Source of the DNA: Aquiflexum lacus
Lineage (GTDB): Bacteria > Bacteroidota > Bacteroidia > Cytophagales > Cyclobacteriaceae
Assembly (NCBI RefSeq): GCF_015476655.1
Contig: NZ_JABFHF010000002.1
Location: forward strand, 293,435-357,434
Direction: 5' to 3'
Length of the DNA: 64,000 nt
The position numbers and the translations under genes were made by a program. The notes below the pieces were generated by a model. The model had not been told where the DNA came from, searched no databases, and saw nothing but the letters and a program-made list of their open reading frames with translations. This document shows positions 35,137 to 44,198 of this stretch, one piece after another; positions within the stretch are counted from its first letter, which is position 1, and the number at the start of each line of letters is the position of its first letter.

Positions 35137-35844
35137 ATGAACAGAAGAGAAAATCTAAAACTCCTTTTTACCGGATCATTGGCATCAGGATTCCTTTTGA
35201 CCAATTGTGCTCCTGAAGACAAAACAGCTGATTTTTCACCAAAAATCGCCGGAGGTACGCCGGGAGGAAGAACAGCAGAAGAAATAGCATATGATCAACG
35301 CCTCCTTTCAGAAACATTCTTTACCGAAGAGGAAAGAAAAAAACTGGATGTATTGGTAGATATCATCATGCCTGCTGACAGTGAATCCGGAAGTGCTACC
35401 GATGCCGGTGTTCCTGACTTTATCGAATTTATGATGAAGGATTATACCCCTTATCAGACACCTATGAGGGGTGGACTGATGTGGTTGGACCACTATAGCG
35501 ATGACAGTTATGGAAAGAAGTTTCTCGAACTTTCAGAATCCGAAAGGATGGAAATCATAGATCTGATTGCCTGGCCTGACAAAGCCAAACCGGAAATGGA
35601 AGGTGGGGTGAAGTTTTTCAACATGCTGAGAAACCTGACATCTACCGGATATTTCACTTCAGAAATCGGTTTCAAATATTTGGGTTACAAAGGAAATACT
35701 CCAAATGTATGGGATGGTGTGCCGGATGAAGTTATGAAGAAACATGGCTTTGCCTATGAAGAAAAGTACCTGTCACAATATTTGAAACCTGATGAAAGGG
35801 GAAAAATTGCAGAATGGGATGATGAAGGCAATTTGATTGGGTAA
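35137..35844 (+). CDS. Gluconate 2-dehydrogenase subunit 3 family protein
   Basis: This is a 235-residue protein with N terminus MNRRENLKLLFTGSLASGF...LLTNC, a Tat-like and lipoprotein-like signal. The body (FTEEERKKLDVLVDIIMPAD and DAGVPDFIEFMMKDY) is typical of subunit 3, which is thought to help export and anchor the GMC flavoprotein. It forms a two-gene operon with the preceding gene. Confidence 0.9.
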   Translation: MNRRENLKLLFTGSLASGFLLTNCAPEDKTADFSPKIAGGTPGGRTAEEIAYDQRLLSETFFTEEERKKLDVLVDIIMPADSESGSATDAGVPDFIEFMMKDYTPYQTPMRGGLMWLDHYSDDSYGKKFLELSESERMEIIDLIAWPDKAKPEMEGGVKFFNMLRNLTSTGYFTSEIGFKYLGYKGNTPNVWDGVPDEVMKKHGFAYEEKYLSQYLKPDERGKIAEWDDEGNLIG

Positions 35845-35988
35845 TTTTATCACCCATATCAAATAATCTTTTATTTTCTACAAAAAAACCCAATCTCTAC
35901 TGATTCCATAATTGAAATTGTTAAGATGACGTAAACATGACGTCTTTCTGTCGTTAACTTTTTGGTTGGTTAGTTTGATATTTGAAAA

Positions 35989-36783
35989 GTGAAATTAGGA
36001 GAAAAAATCAAATCCTTACGGAAAGAAAAAGGCCTCACGCAAGCCGATCTCGCTGAGCAAAGCGGGCTTTCCATCCGTACCATGCAGCGAATAGAAAATA
36101 CAGAAGTCAATCCAAGTGCCTATTCACTGAAAATGTTAAGCAAGGCCTTGGAGATTGATTTGGAAGATTTGAATTCACAGAATAAGAAACCTTTTCACTT
36201 CAATTTATCAAAATCTATTATGACTACGCTCATTCCATTATTGGGAAATTCTTCAAGTAAAAAAATTATTGGATTTACTTTGATGCCAATTATCGCGCTA
36301 ATGCTCTACCTATGGCTTCCTGCCAAATCAAATATAGTCTTATCACTAAATGAAGGTCAGTATTCCGTAGCCACCATAAACTGCGGTACAGAAACCGTCT
36401 GTGACATCGAAGTAACCAAGAAAGACAAGGATGGAGAAATTCTTTGGCAAAATACATTTGGTGGTACCAGCTATGACAGGGCAGGAGAGATTGTTTCCAC
36501 AGAAGATGGGGGATGTTTGGTGTTAGGTTCTACCAGTTCATTTGGAGCGGGGAATTATGATGTGCTACTATTGAAGATTGATTCAAAAGGGGGCCTTGTT
36601 TGGCAAAAAACTTATGGTGGATTTTTCAATGAGTATGGAAAAACCATTTCAAAACTACCTGATGATAATGGATATGTTATTGAAGGAACCCAACAATCTT
36701 GTGAAACTCCTAATGTGTCCAACGACTGCAAAGACTATGTTTGGGTTTTTGAGGTGGATGAAGAGGGCGAGTTGAAAGGATAA
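35989..36783 (+). CDS. Membrane-anchored HTH protein with extracytoplasmic propeller-like part
   Basis: This is a 264-residue protein starting with GTG. Residues 1-60 form an XRE-type helix-turn-helix (GEKIKSLRKEKGLTQADLAE, SIRTMQRIEN). A membrane helix covers about 90-108 (IIGFTLMPIIALMLYLWLP). The rest carries two copies of a W-Q-x-T-x-G-G repeat (LWQNTFGGTSYDRAGEIV and VWQKTYGGFFNEYGKTIS), as in bacterial beta-propellers. This places a DNA-binding head in the cytoplasm and a sensor-like tail outside. With only two or three blades the propeller is incomplete. Confidence 0.8.
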   Translation: MKLGEKIKSLRKEKGLTQADLAEQSGLSIRTMQRIENTEVNPSAYSLKMLSKALEIDLEDLNSQNKKPFHFNLSKSIMTTLIPLLGNSSSKKIIGFTLMPIIALMLYLWLPAKSNIVLSLNEGQYSVATINCGTETVCDIEVTKKDKDGEILWQNTFGGTSYDRAGEIVSTEDGGCLVLGSTSSFGAGNYDVLLLKIDSKGGLVWQKTYGGFFNEYGKTISKLPDDNGYVIEGTQQSCETPNVSNDCKDYVWVFEVDEEGELKG

Positions 36784-36902
36784 ATGTTATCGCTTTGTAT
36801 CATCCAAGATCTTCATCACAAATATCCCTCCTTTGGCCAAGTATCTTTTTAGTTTTTTGCTAGACTGAACTGAAATTTAATTCTGCTCATGTCCTTTGAG
36901 AT

Positions 36903-37511
36903 TCAGGTTACAATTGTCCGAAAAGTCAAATTAACCCTTGGTCTTTTGACAAGCTTAGTGGGTGGAAGGCGGTGGAGCCAATGGGTTTGGGTCTTGCCGG
37001 CCATCACGAGCAAACTTCCATGCTCTAAAAGCAATTCGACTTTCTCTTTGCTTTCCTTGTGCTTAAAGGAAAATTTACGCTCTGCCCCAAAACTCACTGA
37101 TGCGATAGCCCCGTCTTTTTTTAGGTCTTTTTCCCCATCGCTGTGCCAAGCCATGCCCTCTTCGCCGGTATGGTAGAGATTGAGAAGACAAGAGTTAAAG
37201 GTTTCTCCGCTTTCCTTTTCGATGGCTTTTTTAAGTTCTAAAAGTTCCTTGGTCCAAGACAGTGCCCGCTTAGTTGCATTGGAATAGGTGTATTCAAAAT
37301 CCTGGTCCCCATACCAGGCGACTTTCCGTTTGGTTACATATTTTTTCCCAAAAATATAGGCCTCATCGTTTTTCCATTCAATGGTATTCAAAAGGTTTTC
37401 GTAGTAAAAATCAGCCTCTATTTGGCTGAATGTTTTTCCATAATAATTGACAATGCCGTCTTTGGGTAGCCAGTTTTTGGTTTTGTCTAAATGAGGGGTA
37501 AATAGATCCAT
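36903..37511 (-). CDS. AlkB-type 2-oxoglutarate/Fe(II) dioxygenase
   Basis: This protein is about 202 residues from the ATG at 37511. A longer frame to 37586 adds a non-homologous leader. The metal ligands are visible as AWHSDGE (H-x-D) and the distal His in HWLHRLP. The 2-oxoglutarate anchor is RPRVNLTFR. It resembles the ALKBH2/3-like group that repairs alkylated bases in DNA or RNA. It is a single-gene unit. Confidence 0.92.
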   Translation of the reverse strand: MDLFTPHLDKTKNWLPKDGIVNYYGKTFSQIEADFYYENLLNTIEWKNDEAYIFGKKYVTKRKVAWYGDQDFEYTYSNATKRALSWTKELLELKKAIEKESGETFNSCLLNLYHTGEEGMAWHSDGEKDLKKDGAIASVSFGAERKFSFKHKESKEKVELLLEHGSLLVMAGKTQTHWLHRLPPTKLVKRPRVNLTFRTIVT

Positions 37512-37818
37512 GGTACTAAGGTAATGAGATTTTGGAAATGGTGAAATTGTAGATTCGAGAGGCGAGAGCCGAGATCTTAGAACCAAGAACCAAAGCTTCT
37601 CCAGAAGAATTAAGGGGTGCTAAAGCCTACTCTATGTATCAAGGAACCTTGTACCCTTGAATAAGAGAAACCCATTTTGGCATCGAAAGTTTTGTAAATG
37701 TGGTTTATTGTATTTTGAATAAAAAAGGTAGATAAAAAAAAATGAATACTGGTTTTTTCAAAAATTATCATCCTGTTCGCTACATTCGCTTTTTCATTGA
37801 TTATCAGCGCTCAAACCT
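37512..37818. other. Intergenic stretch with a possible signal-peptide relic
   Basis: No intact gene is seen. From about 37762 to 37827 one frame reads KIIILFATFAFSLIISAQTY, a convincing signal peptide, but it has no start codon in frame and the frame soon ends. It may be the worn remnant of a secreted-protein gene next to the EamA gene, whose ATG lies inside it. The palindrome CAAGGAACCTTG near 37649 is a further minor feature. Confidence 0.35.
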
Positions 37819-38772
37819 ATGCCCCGACTTACTGCTTCCAGAAGTGTTTCAGGTTTTATTATGGCCCTTTCGGCTGCCATCTTTTGGGGGATTTCAGGAA
37901 CGTGTGCCCAATATCTTTTTGAGCAAAAAGACATGGACCCTGCGTGGTTGGTTTCTTGGCGCATGCTATTGGCAGGAAGCATCTTGATATTATTTGCCAT
38001 ATTCAGAAAGAACAGCGATGCGTTTCAGATCTGGAAAAACCATAAAGATATCATCCAATTATTGATATTCGCCATATTTGGGATGGTGACAGTACAGTAC
38101 ACCTATTTTTACAGTATCAACCTTTCCAACGCAGCCACAGCTACCGTCATTCAGTACATAGGACCTGTCTTTGTAGTAGGTTTTTATGCTCTCAAAAACC
38201 GAAGGTGGCCATCGTTGATGGAATATTCGGCTTTGTTTCTGGCCTTGGCAGGCACTTTTTTATTGGTCACCCATGGAAGTTTTCAGGTTTTGGTTATTTC
38301 TGAAAAGGCTTTGTTTTGGGGGATTTTGTCGGCGATAGCTTTGGCTGTATATACCATTCAGCCGGTTCAAATGCTTCGAAAATTTTCTGCACCCACAGTT
38401 ACAGGTTGGGCCATGTTCATCGGAGGTATATTGTTTTCGCTGTTTACCAAACCGTGGATGGTTTCAGGAACATGGGATATGGGAACTATTGGTGCTTTTT
38501 CCTACATCATTGTATTTGGGACGGTGATTTCATTTTCCATCTTTCTGTATTCTTTGACCCTCATCGGTGCGCAGACGGCAAGTTTGCTCTGTTCTGTCGA
38601 ACCATTGTCAGCGGCATTGGTAGCTGTGGCGTGGTTGGGAGTGACCTTTACGGCTATGGATTGGTTGGGAACGTTTTTTATTTTGATAACCGTTGCTATT
38701 TTGACTTTGTCAAAAAAACCTGAAGAAAAGCAAGCCAATCCAACTGATATCAATCCAGCTTCTGTAACTTGA
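37819..38772 (+). CDS. EamA family (DMT) transporter
   Basis: This is a 317-residue inner-membrane protein with ten hydrophobic segments forming two EamA repeats. The first repeat begins FIMALSAAIFWGISGTCAQY and the second ALFWGILSAIALAVYTIQPV. The VQYTYFYSI and LLCSVEPLSAALVAV blocks are typical. It probably exports small metabolites or amino acids. The last 23 bp overlap the converging DUF1080 gene. Confidence 0.9.
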   Translation: MPRLTASRSVSGFIMALSAAIFWGISGTCAQYLFEQKDMDPAWLVSWRMLLAGSILILFAIFRKNSDAFQIWKNHKDIIQLLIFAIFGMVTVQYTYFYSINLSNAATATVIQYIGPVFVVGFYALKNRRWPSLMEYSALFLALAGTFLLVTHGSFQVLVISEKALFWGILSAIALAVYTIQPVQMLRKFSAPTVTGWAMFIGGILFSLFTKPWMVSGTWDMGTIGAFSYIIVFGTVISFSIFLYSLTLIGAQTASLLCSVEPLSAALVAVAWLGVTFTAMDWLGTFFILITVAILTLSKKPEEKQANPTDINPASVT

Positions 38773-39541
38773 TTTCTTTAAACTCTACCCCTTGTCCCTC
38801 AGCCTGTAATCCGATATATCCTGATGTCAGGGCTTTCCCATCAATTTTGACATATGGATCATATCTGTTGGCCACCTCGCCTCCAATATGCGGTTTGGAA
38901 TAACGTAGCACCGTATCCCCATTGACCATATGAATAATCAGAGAGTCCCCATAAACGATCAAATCTGCCTTGACCCATTCATCCCATTCAAATGTAGGTG
39001 AGGAAGAATTGAGACAATGCCCGGGATATAATTTTCCTTCATAGAATATTTCCGTGCCAGGGGAACACATGTTTCCCGTCGGACGTGCCACTCCATCCAC
39101 CTCACGGGCCAGCATTTGATACTCAACAGATATCGGCCAATCTTGCTCCTTCAAAATAGTGTTTGGATCTTGGGAATGGAACATAATACCACTATTTCTA
39201 TAGGTGTAACTTGGGGCGTCTTCCATCCATTGGTCGGTAAATCGGTATTGGAATTTCAAATGATATGATGAAAAAGGTTCTTTGTAAAACAGGTGTCCAT
39301 ATCGGTTGTCGAATGTGTCATGATCATCATAATTAACCTGAATGATACCATCAACTACCCTGAATGTATTGGCATAATTATCACCCACTTCGTGATGGTG
39401 GATTTTCACTACCCAATCATCAAGGTCTTTGCCGTTGAAGAGAATTTGCCAGTCGTCATTTGAGTCTGATTGGGAGGAATCCGGTCTACAGCCTATAACA
39501 AAAAGTATGCATAAGCAAATTAAGGAGGAGGATTTCTTCAT
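38750..39541 (-). CDS. DUF1080 (3-keto-disaccharide hydrolase-like) lipoprotein
   Basis: This is a 263-residue lipoprotein (MKKSSSLICLCILFVIGC, Cys18) with one concanavalin-like DUF1080 domain. LFNGKDLDDWVVK near residue 35, YRNSGIMFHSQDP near residue 117, and GYIGLQAEGQGVEFKEIKL at the C terminus are its hallmarks. Members cleave 3-keto-glycosides made by Gfo/Idh/MocA-type oxidation, which fits the oxidoreductases elsewhere in the window, but none is directly adjacent. Confidence 0.9.
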   Translation of the reverse strand: MKKSSSLICLCILFVIGCRPDSSQSDSNDDWQILFNGKDLDDWVVKIHHHEVGDNYANTFRVVDGIIQVNYDDHDTFDNRYGHLFYKEPFSSYHLKFQYRFTDQWMEDAPSYTYRNSGIMFHSQDPNTILKEQDWPISVEYQMLAREVDGVARPTGNMCSPGTEIFYEGKLYPGHCLNSSSPTFEWDEWVKADLIVYGDSLIIHMVNGDTVLRYSKPHIGGEVANRYDPYVKIDGKALTSGYIGLQAEGQGVEFKEIKLQKLD

Positions 39542-39764
39542 GAATTGAGAGGTTGCTTCGAAAGTAGGTTACCGATGAGTTTAAAATTGAAGATTTAAAA
39601 GTCACCTTTTTTTATCAAAAGTGCAAAGAAGTAAGTTTGGGCTGTTTTATTTCTCACAGACATCTCAGATTCCCAAAGATAAATGAAAAATATCCACCCA
39701 AATCAAAGGAATCTGAAAGCGCTTTAGTATTTTACCTCTTCAATCAAACAATAAACCCCAACCT

Positions 39765-39977
39765 ATGAAGCCCAAAATCTGGAACCTTATTGTGCTTGCT
39801 GTATTGCTCATTACAGTTGGCTCATTTGCCTTTCTTTTTCGTGAAAACAAACACAGCCCGGAATTATGGAACATTCCTTATGTTTTTTGGACAGGGTTTT
39901 TGGTGACGGTATTACTGGTATTGGCCACATTCCTCGGTTCAAGATTTTTCCCATTTCATGACTCCAAAGAACAATGA
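39765..39977 (+). CDS. Small membrane subunit preceding an SSS symporter
   Basis: This is a 70-residue protein with two membrane helices (about 7-25 and 41-60) separated by a short loop. It overlaps the symporter gene by 4 bp (ATGA). The pattern of a two-helix protein before an SSS transporter recalls small accessory subunits of such symporters, but no family is recognised. It is the first gene of the ATGA-linked operon. Confidence 0.7.
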   Translation: MKPKIWNLIVLAVLLITVGSFAFLFRENKHSPELWNIPYVFWTGFLVTVLLVLATFLGSRFFPFHDSKEQ

Positions 39978-41380
39978 CAGGCTGGCTGATATTTTTCTTT
40001 GCCATCTTCTTGGCTTCCTTGGTCTATGCTTCTTATAAATCATACAGAAAGGATAGGACATCTGACGAATTTATCTTTGCGGGATCCAATATTGGTGCAA
40101 TTCTCGGTTTCCTGACCTTTTCTGCGGCCTTGTTCAGTGCCTTCACCTTTATGGGCATGCCGGATTTCTTCAGGGTACATGGGGTAGGAGCATGGGTATT
40201 TTTGGCTTTTTCTGATGCGCTGATGGTGTTTTTCCTGATCTGGTTTGGATACAAGTTGAGACAAAGGGCGGCAAATAGAGGATATAAAGGTGTCGCCGGA
40301 TTGATGAAAACCTGTTATGACAGCAGCTTTGCCGGTTACCTGATATTTGCCAGTGCTTTCATCTTTTTGATACCTTATGTGGCCATTCAGATTCGTGGGA
40401 TTTCGATCTTTTTAAATGCGGCTTTTCCCGATTTTCTGCCGGATTGGTCATGGTCAGCCATGATGGTTGCCATCATGTTGGCCTATGCGGCTATTGGGGG
40501 GTTAAAAGCCATTATGTACAGCGATGCCATTCAGGGAGTGATCTTGTTAACTGTCATTTGGATCATTGGTGCGGCATGCCTTGAGATGAGCGGAGGACTA
40601 CAAAACGCCATGGCCACGGTAGCTGAGCGCAATCCATCATTGACCTCCCTGCCCGGTCCCAAAGGATTGTTCAGTTCTCAGTTTCTGATTGCATCTGCCA
40701 TAGCTATCGTATTGATTCCTGTTTCCCAGCCTCAGTTTACCACAAGGTTGGTCGTAATGAAAGACTTGAAATCTGTACATAAAATGGCTTATGCCGTGGG
40801 GATCTTTGCCATTTTGGTTATTTTACCAACTGCTTCAATTGGGTTGTATGGAGCGGTCAAATATCCCGATGCCAGCACTGCTGAATTTCTTTCCCAAGCC
40901 TTGTTATTTGATCAGGCAGTTCCCGTAGCGGCTTTGGCAGTGGTAGGGCTGTTTGCAGCCTGTCTTTCTACGACCAATGCCCAGATTTTTGCATTGGGAA
41001 CAGAACTCCGATCACTCCTGACAGGCTCGGATAGACGGATTATGATGATTACCAAAAGTTCTGTTTTTGTGTTTTCCTTGATCGTATTGGTGTTTTCTAC
41101 CTATATGAGTGACGAGCTTGTTTTGTTGGCGAGAGTGAGTTTCACGGGTACTTCCATGGTCGCTCCGGCAATTTTGGGTGCAGTGATTTTCGCTAAACCT
41201 CCGAAAGAACTTCTTTGGCTTTCTTTTCTGGCACTACTTTATTTTATATTTTCAATTATTGAATTGGTACCTAATCAGTTTTGGGGAATGAACCTTGATT
41301 TCTTCCTCTATTGTGTGCTGTTTATATTGACAGCATTGATCATGATCAGGCATCAACTCAAAGTAAACCGAGGCGAATGA
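39974..41380 (+). CDS. Sodium:solute symporter (SSS) family transporter
   Basis: This is a 468-residue transporter with about 12-13 membrane spans. SSS landmarks are IGAILGFLTFSAALFSAFTF near residue 38, YAAIGGLKAIMYSDAIQG near residue 170 and AALAVVGLFAACLSTTNAQI near residue 320, carrying the usual Na+-site Ser/Thr residues. It brings a small organic solute, presumably a sugar derivative, into the cell. It overlaps both neighbours by 4 bp. The substrate should be what the next three enzymes process. Confidence 0.9.
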   Translation: MTGWLIFFFAIFLASLVYASYKSYRKDRTSDEFIFAGSNIGAILGFLTFSAALFSAFTFMGMPDFFRVHGVGAWVFLAFSDALMVFFLIWFGYKLRQRAANRGYKGVAGLMKTCYDSSFAGYLIFASAFIFLIPYVAIQIRGISIFLNAAFPDFLPDWSWSAMMVAIMLAYAAIGGLKAIMYSDAIQGVILLTVIWIIGAACLEMSGGLQNAMATVAERNPSLTSLPGPKGLFSSQFLIASAIAIVLIPVSQPQFTTRLVVMKDLKSVHKMAYAVGIFAILVILPTASIGLYGAVKYPDASTAEFLSQALLFDQAVPVAALAVVGLFAACLSTTNAQIFALGTELRSLLTGSDRRIMMITKSSVFVFSLIVLVFSTYMSDELVLLARVSFTGTSMVAPAILGAVIFAKPPKELLWLSFLALLYFIFSIIELVPNQFWGMNLDFFLYCVLFILTALIMIRHQLKVNRGE

Positions 41381-42756
41381 AACTTGACCTAAGCATAGAA
41401 AAATCCATTAATGAAATCAACCTGAATCGATTTTGGGAACTCTCCGGACAAAAAATCCTGATGATCGAAAAGTCATTTGATACCGCCAAAGGAGCTCCCG
41501 TTTTTACTGAAAAAGGAAAATACGTCACCCGAGGTTGGACGGAATGGACGCAGGGATTTCAGTTTGGTTCTGCTTTGCTACAATTTGATGCTACAGGGGA
41601 TGATAAGTTCCTAGAGTTGGGAAGGCAAAACACTTTGCATAAAATGACACCTCACCTAACGCATACAGGGGTTCATGACCATGGTTTCAACAATGTCAGT
41701 ACCTATGGCAGTCTGCTGCGGATGATTGAGGAGGGGAAATTGGATGCTTCAAATTGGGAAAAAGAATATTACAAACTTGCCGTTAAAGTCAGTGGCGCAG
41801 TACAGGCTTTAAGATGGACGATGATTCCCGGGGGAGGCTATATTTATTCCTTTAACGGCCCACATTCTCTTTTTGTAGATACTATCAGGACCTGCAGAGC
41901 TGTTATTCTTTCCCATATGCTAGGGCATGTGCTTCAGGGAGAAAATGACAAAAAGATCAACCTATTGCAAAGAGCTATCCAACATTTGCTGGCCACGGTG
42001 AAGTATTCCATTTACTATGGTGAAGGCCGAGATGAATATGATGTTCCCGGCAGGACTGCCCATGAGATCATATTCAATACCAACGATGGCAACTACCGCT
42101 GCCCCAATTCCCAACAAGGCTATACAGGCTTCAGTACCTGGACAAGGGGCTTGGCTTGGGCTATTTGTGGTTTGGGGGAGACTTTGGAAATATTGGATCG
42201 ACTTCCAGAAGAGGATTATGCGGCTATCATTTCCAAAGAAGAATTAACCAAGACTCTTGAAAATGCAGCTTTGGCCACCGCAGACTTTTACCTGAAATAT
42301 ACCCCAACCGATGGCATTCCTTATTGGGATACCGGAGCACCTCATTTGTTTCAAATGGGAGATTACCTGAACAGGCCATCTGATCCATTTAATGCCTTTG
42401 AACCGGTAGACAGTTCAGCGGCATGTATTACTGCCCAAGGATTGCTTAGGATTGGGAATTGGCTAAAATCTAAGGATAAAGAGAAGTCAGAAAAATACTT
42501 GAAGGCAGGCTATCAGATTGCAAAAGGTTTGTTTCAAGAACCCTATCTTTCCATTGCCTCAGATCATCAGGGTTTGGTCTTACATTCCATATACCATAGG
42601 CCCAATGGTTGGGACTATGTACCGGAAAAAGGGAAAGTCCCCTACGGAGAATCTTCTATGTGGGGGGATTTCCATGCTAGGGAACTGGCCTTGTTGATCC
42701 AAAGGAATGTTAATGAAGAGAAATATTACAGTTACTTTAACTGCATCGCACCATGA
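41377..42756 (+). CDS. GH88-like (unsaturated glucuronyl hydrolase type) protein
   Basis: This protein is about 459 residues from the ATG at 41377, which overlaps the symporter by 4 bp. A longer frame from 41311 was rejected. It is an (alpha/alpha)6 barrel type: LTHTGVHDHGFNNVSTYG aligns with the GH88/GH105 'H-D-x-GF...S-G' block and DGIPYWDTGAPH with its P-Y-W-D block; DSSAACITAQGLLRIG and GESSMWGDFHAREL complete the pattern. Enzymes of this group remove 4,5-unsaturated uronic acids from oligosaccharides left by lyases. It has no signal peptide, so it acts in the cytoplasm on what the symporter imports. Confidence 0.8.
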   Translation: MKLDLSIEKSINEINLNRFWELSGQKILMIEKSFDTAKGAPVFTEKGKYVTRGWTEWTQGFQFGSALLQFDATGDDKFLELGRQNTLHKMTPHLTHTGVHDHGFNNVSTYGSLLRMIEEGKLDASNWEKEYYKLAVKVSGAVQALRWTMIPGGGYIYSFNGPHSLFVDTIRTCRAVILSHMLGHVLQGENDKKINLLQRAIQHLLATVKYSIYYGEGRDEYDVPGRTAHEIIFNTNDGNYRCPNSQQGYTGFSTWTRGLAWAICGLGETLEILDRLPEEDYAAIISKEELTKTLENAALATADFYLKYTPTDGIPYWDTGAPHLFQMGDYLNRPSDPFNAFEPVDSSAACITAQGLLRIGNWLKSKDKEKSEKYLKAGYQIAKGLFQEPYLSIASDHQGLVLHSIYHRPNGWDYVPEKGKVPYGESSMWGDFHARELALLIQRNVNEEKYYSYFNCIAP

Positions 42757-44198
42757 GTGAAGGTAAAAATAAACCCAAATACACCAGGATTGCCCAATTG
42801 AAAACATTGGAGCAGTTTAGGGAATATCTCAACAAAGAAGGAATTAATCTCCCTTTGCCAAATCAACCCTTATCAGGAAATCAGACCCCGCTTTCCAAAG
42901 GACACAGGCTTCGTTCGGGAAGATTGATCGGCAATTCATTTTGTATCCTGCCCATGGAAGGTTGGGATGGTACTGCCGATGGCAAACCTACAGAACATAC
43001 TCTGAGACGCTGGCAGAATTTTGCCCGAAGTGGTGCCAAATTGCTATGGGGCTGTGAGGCAGTAGCTGTGCGTCATGACGGAAGGGCCAATCCTCACCAA
43101 TTGCTGCTCAATGAAGAAAACCTGAAAGATTTTGAGGGCCTTTATAATTTGTTGATGCAAGAGCATCAGGAAGCCTTTGGTAGCACAGACGATTTTTTAG
43201 TAGGCTTACAGCTGACACATTCAGGAAGATTTTCCAAACCCAATCATCAGGATAAGATGGAGCCAAAGATACTTTATCCTCATCCTTTTTTGAATCAGAA
43301 ATTTGGGCTTCCCGAAGACTATCCTGTTATGACAGATGCAGAGATTAAGAGGTTGGTGGATGATTACGTGAAGGCAGCTGTGTTGGCACAAAAGGCAGGT
43401 TTCCATTTTGTAGATATCAAACATTGCCATGGCTATTTGGGACATGAATTTTTGAGTGCAATCCACAGGGAGGGAGACTATGGTACAAGTATAGAGAACA
43501 GGAGCAGATTTCTGATCGAGGTAGTGAATGGCATACGGGCCAAAGCACCGGGCTTGGACATAGGGGTGAGGGTAAGCATATTTGATTGGATGCCATTTCA
43601 AAAAAGTGAGGATGGAACGGGTGTGCCTGCCATGAAATCACCTTATCCTTTTGCTTTTGGTTCGGATTCCTCAGGAATAAACATCAATCTTATGGAGCCC
43701 TATGATTTTCTGAAAGTGCTTCAAAAACTTGACATAGAATTGGTCTGTACCACAGCAGGCAGTCCATATTACAATCCGCATATCCAGAGGCCAGCGCTTT
43801 TCCCTCCTTCTGATGGTTACCTCCCTCCCGAAGATCCACTTCATGGCGTAGCGAGGCAGATAGATGTCACGGGAAAAATCAAAAAAGCCTTCTCTGATTT
43901 TTATGTGGTAGGTTCAGCTTATTCTTATTTACAGGAATGGCTGCCTATGGTGGCACAGGAAGTATTGCTCAGGGGAATGGCAGATTCTATTGGTTTGGGC
44001 AGGATGGTATTGAGTTATCCTGAGTTGCCCGATGATGTCCTTAGTGGAAAAGGACTGAAAAGGCAAAAGCTTTGCAGGACATTTTCCGATTGTACTACAG
44101 CGCCCAGAAACGGGATGATTTCAGGTTGCTTCCCCTTAGACCCTTATTACAAGCAGATGGAAATACACGAGGAACTTAAAAAAATCAAAGAGTCATGA
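42753..44198 (+). CDS. Old-yellow-enzyme-like NADH:flavin oxidoreductase
   Basis: This is a 481-residue TIM-barrel flavoenzyme of the OYE group. LPMEGWDGTADGKPTEHTLR, VGLQLTHSGRFSKP and FVDIKHCHGYLGHEFLSAI, the last giving the catalytic His pair, are visible in the expected order. The C-terminal LCRTFSDCTTAPRNGMISGC has Cys residues spaced x5 and x11. It resembles the 4Fe-4S region of 2,4-dienoyl-CoA reductases but lacks the usual C-x2-C, so cluster binding is doubtful. The NAD domain of the long family is absent. It would reduce an activated double bond. Both ends overlap neighbours by 4 bp. Confidence 0.85.
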   Translation: MSEGKNKPKYTRIAQLKTLEQFREYLNKEGINLPLPNQPLSGNQTPLSKGHRLRSGRLIGNSFCILPMEGWDGTADGKPTEHTLRRWQNFARSGAKLLWGCEAVAVRHDGRANPHQLLLNEENLKDFEGLYNLLMQEHQEAFGSTDDFLVGLQLTHSGRFSKPNHQDKMEPKILYPHPFLNQKFGLPEDYPVMTDAEIKRLVDDYVKAAVLAQKAGFHFVDIKHCHGYLGHEFLSAIHREGDYGTSIENRSRFLIEVVNGIRAKAPGLDIGVRVSIFDWMPFQKSEDGTGVPAMKSPYPFAFGSDSSGININLMEPYDFLKVLQKLDIELVCTTAGSPYYNPHIQRPALFPPSDGYLPPEDPLHGVARQIDVTGKIKKAFSDFYVVGSAYSYLQEWLPMVAQEVLLRGMADSIGLGRMVLSYPELPDDVLSGKGLKRQKLCRTFSDCTTAPRNGMISGCFPLDPYYKQMEIHEELKKIKES

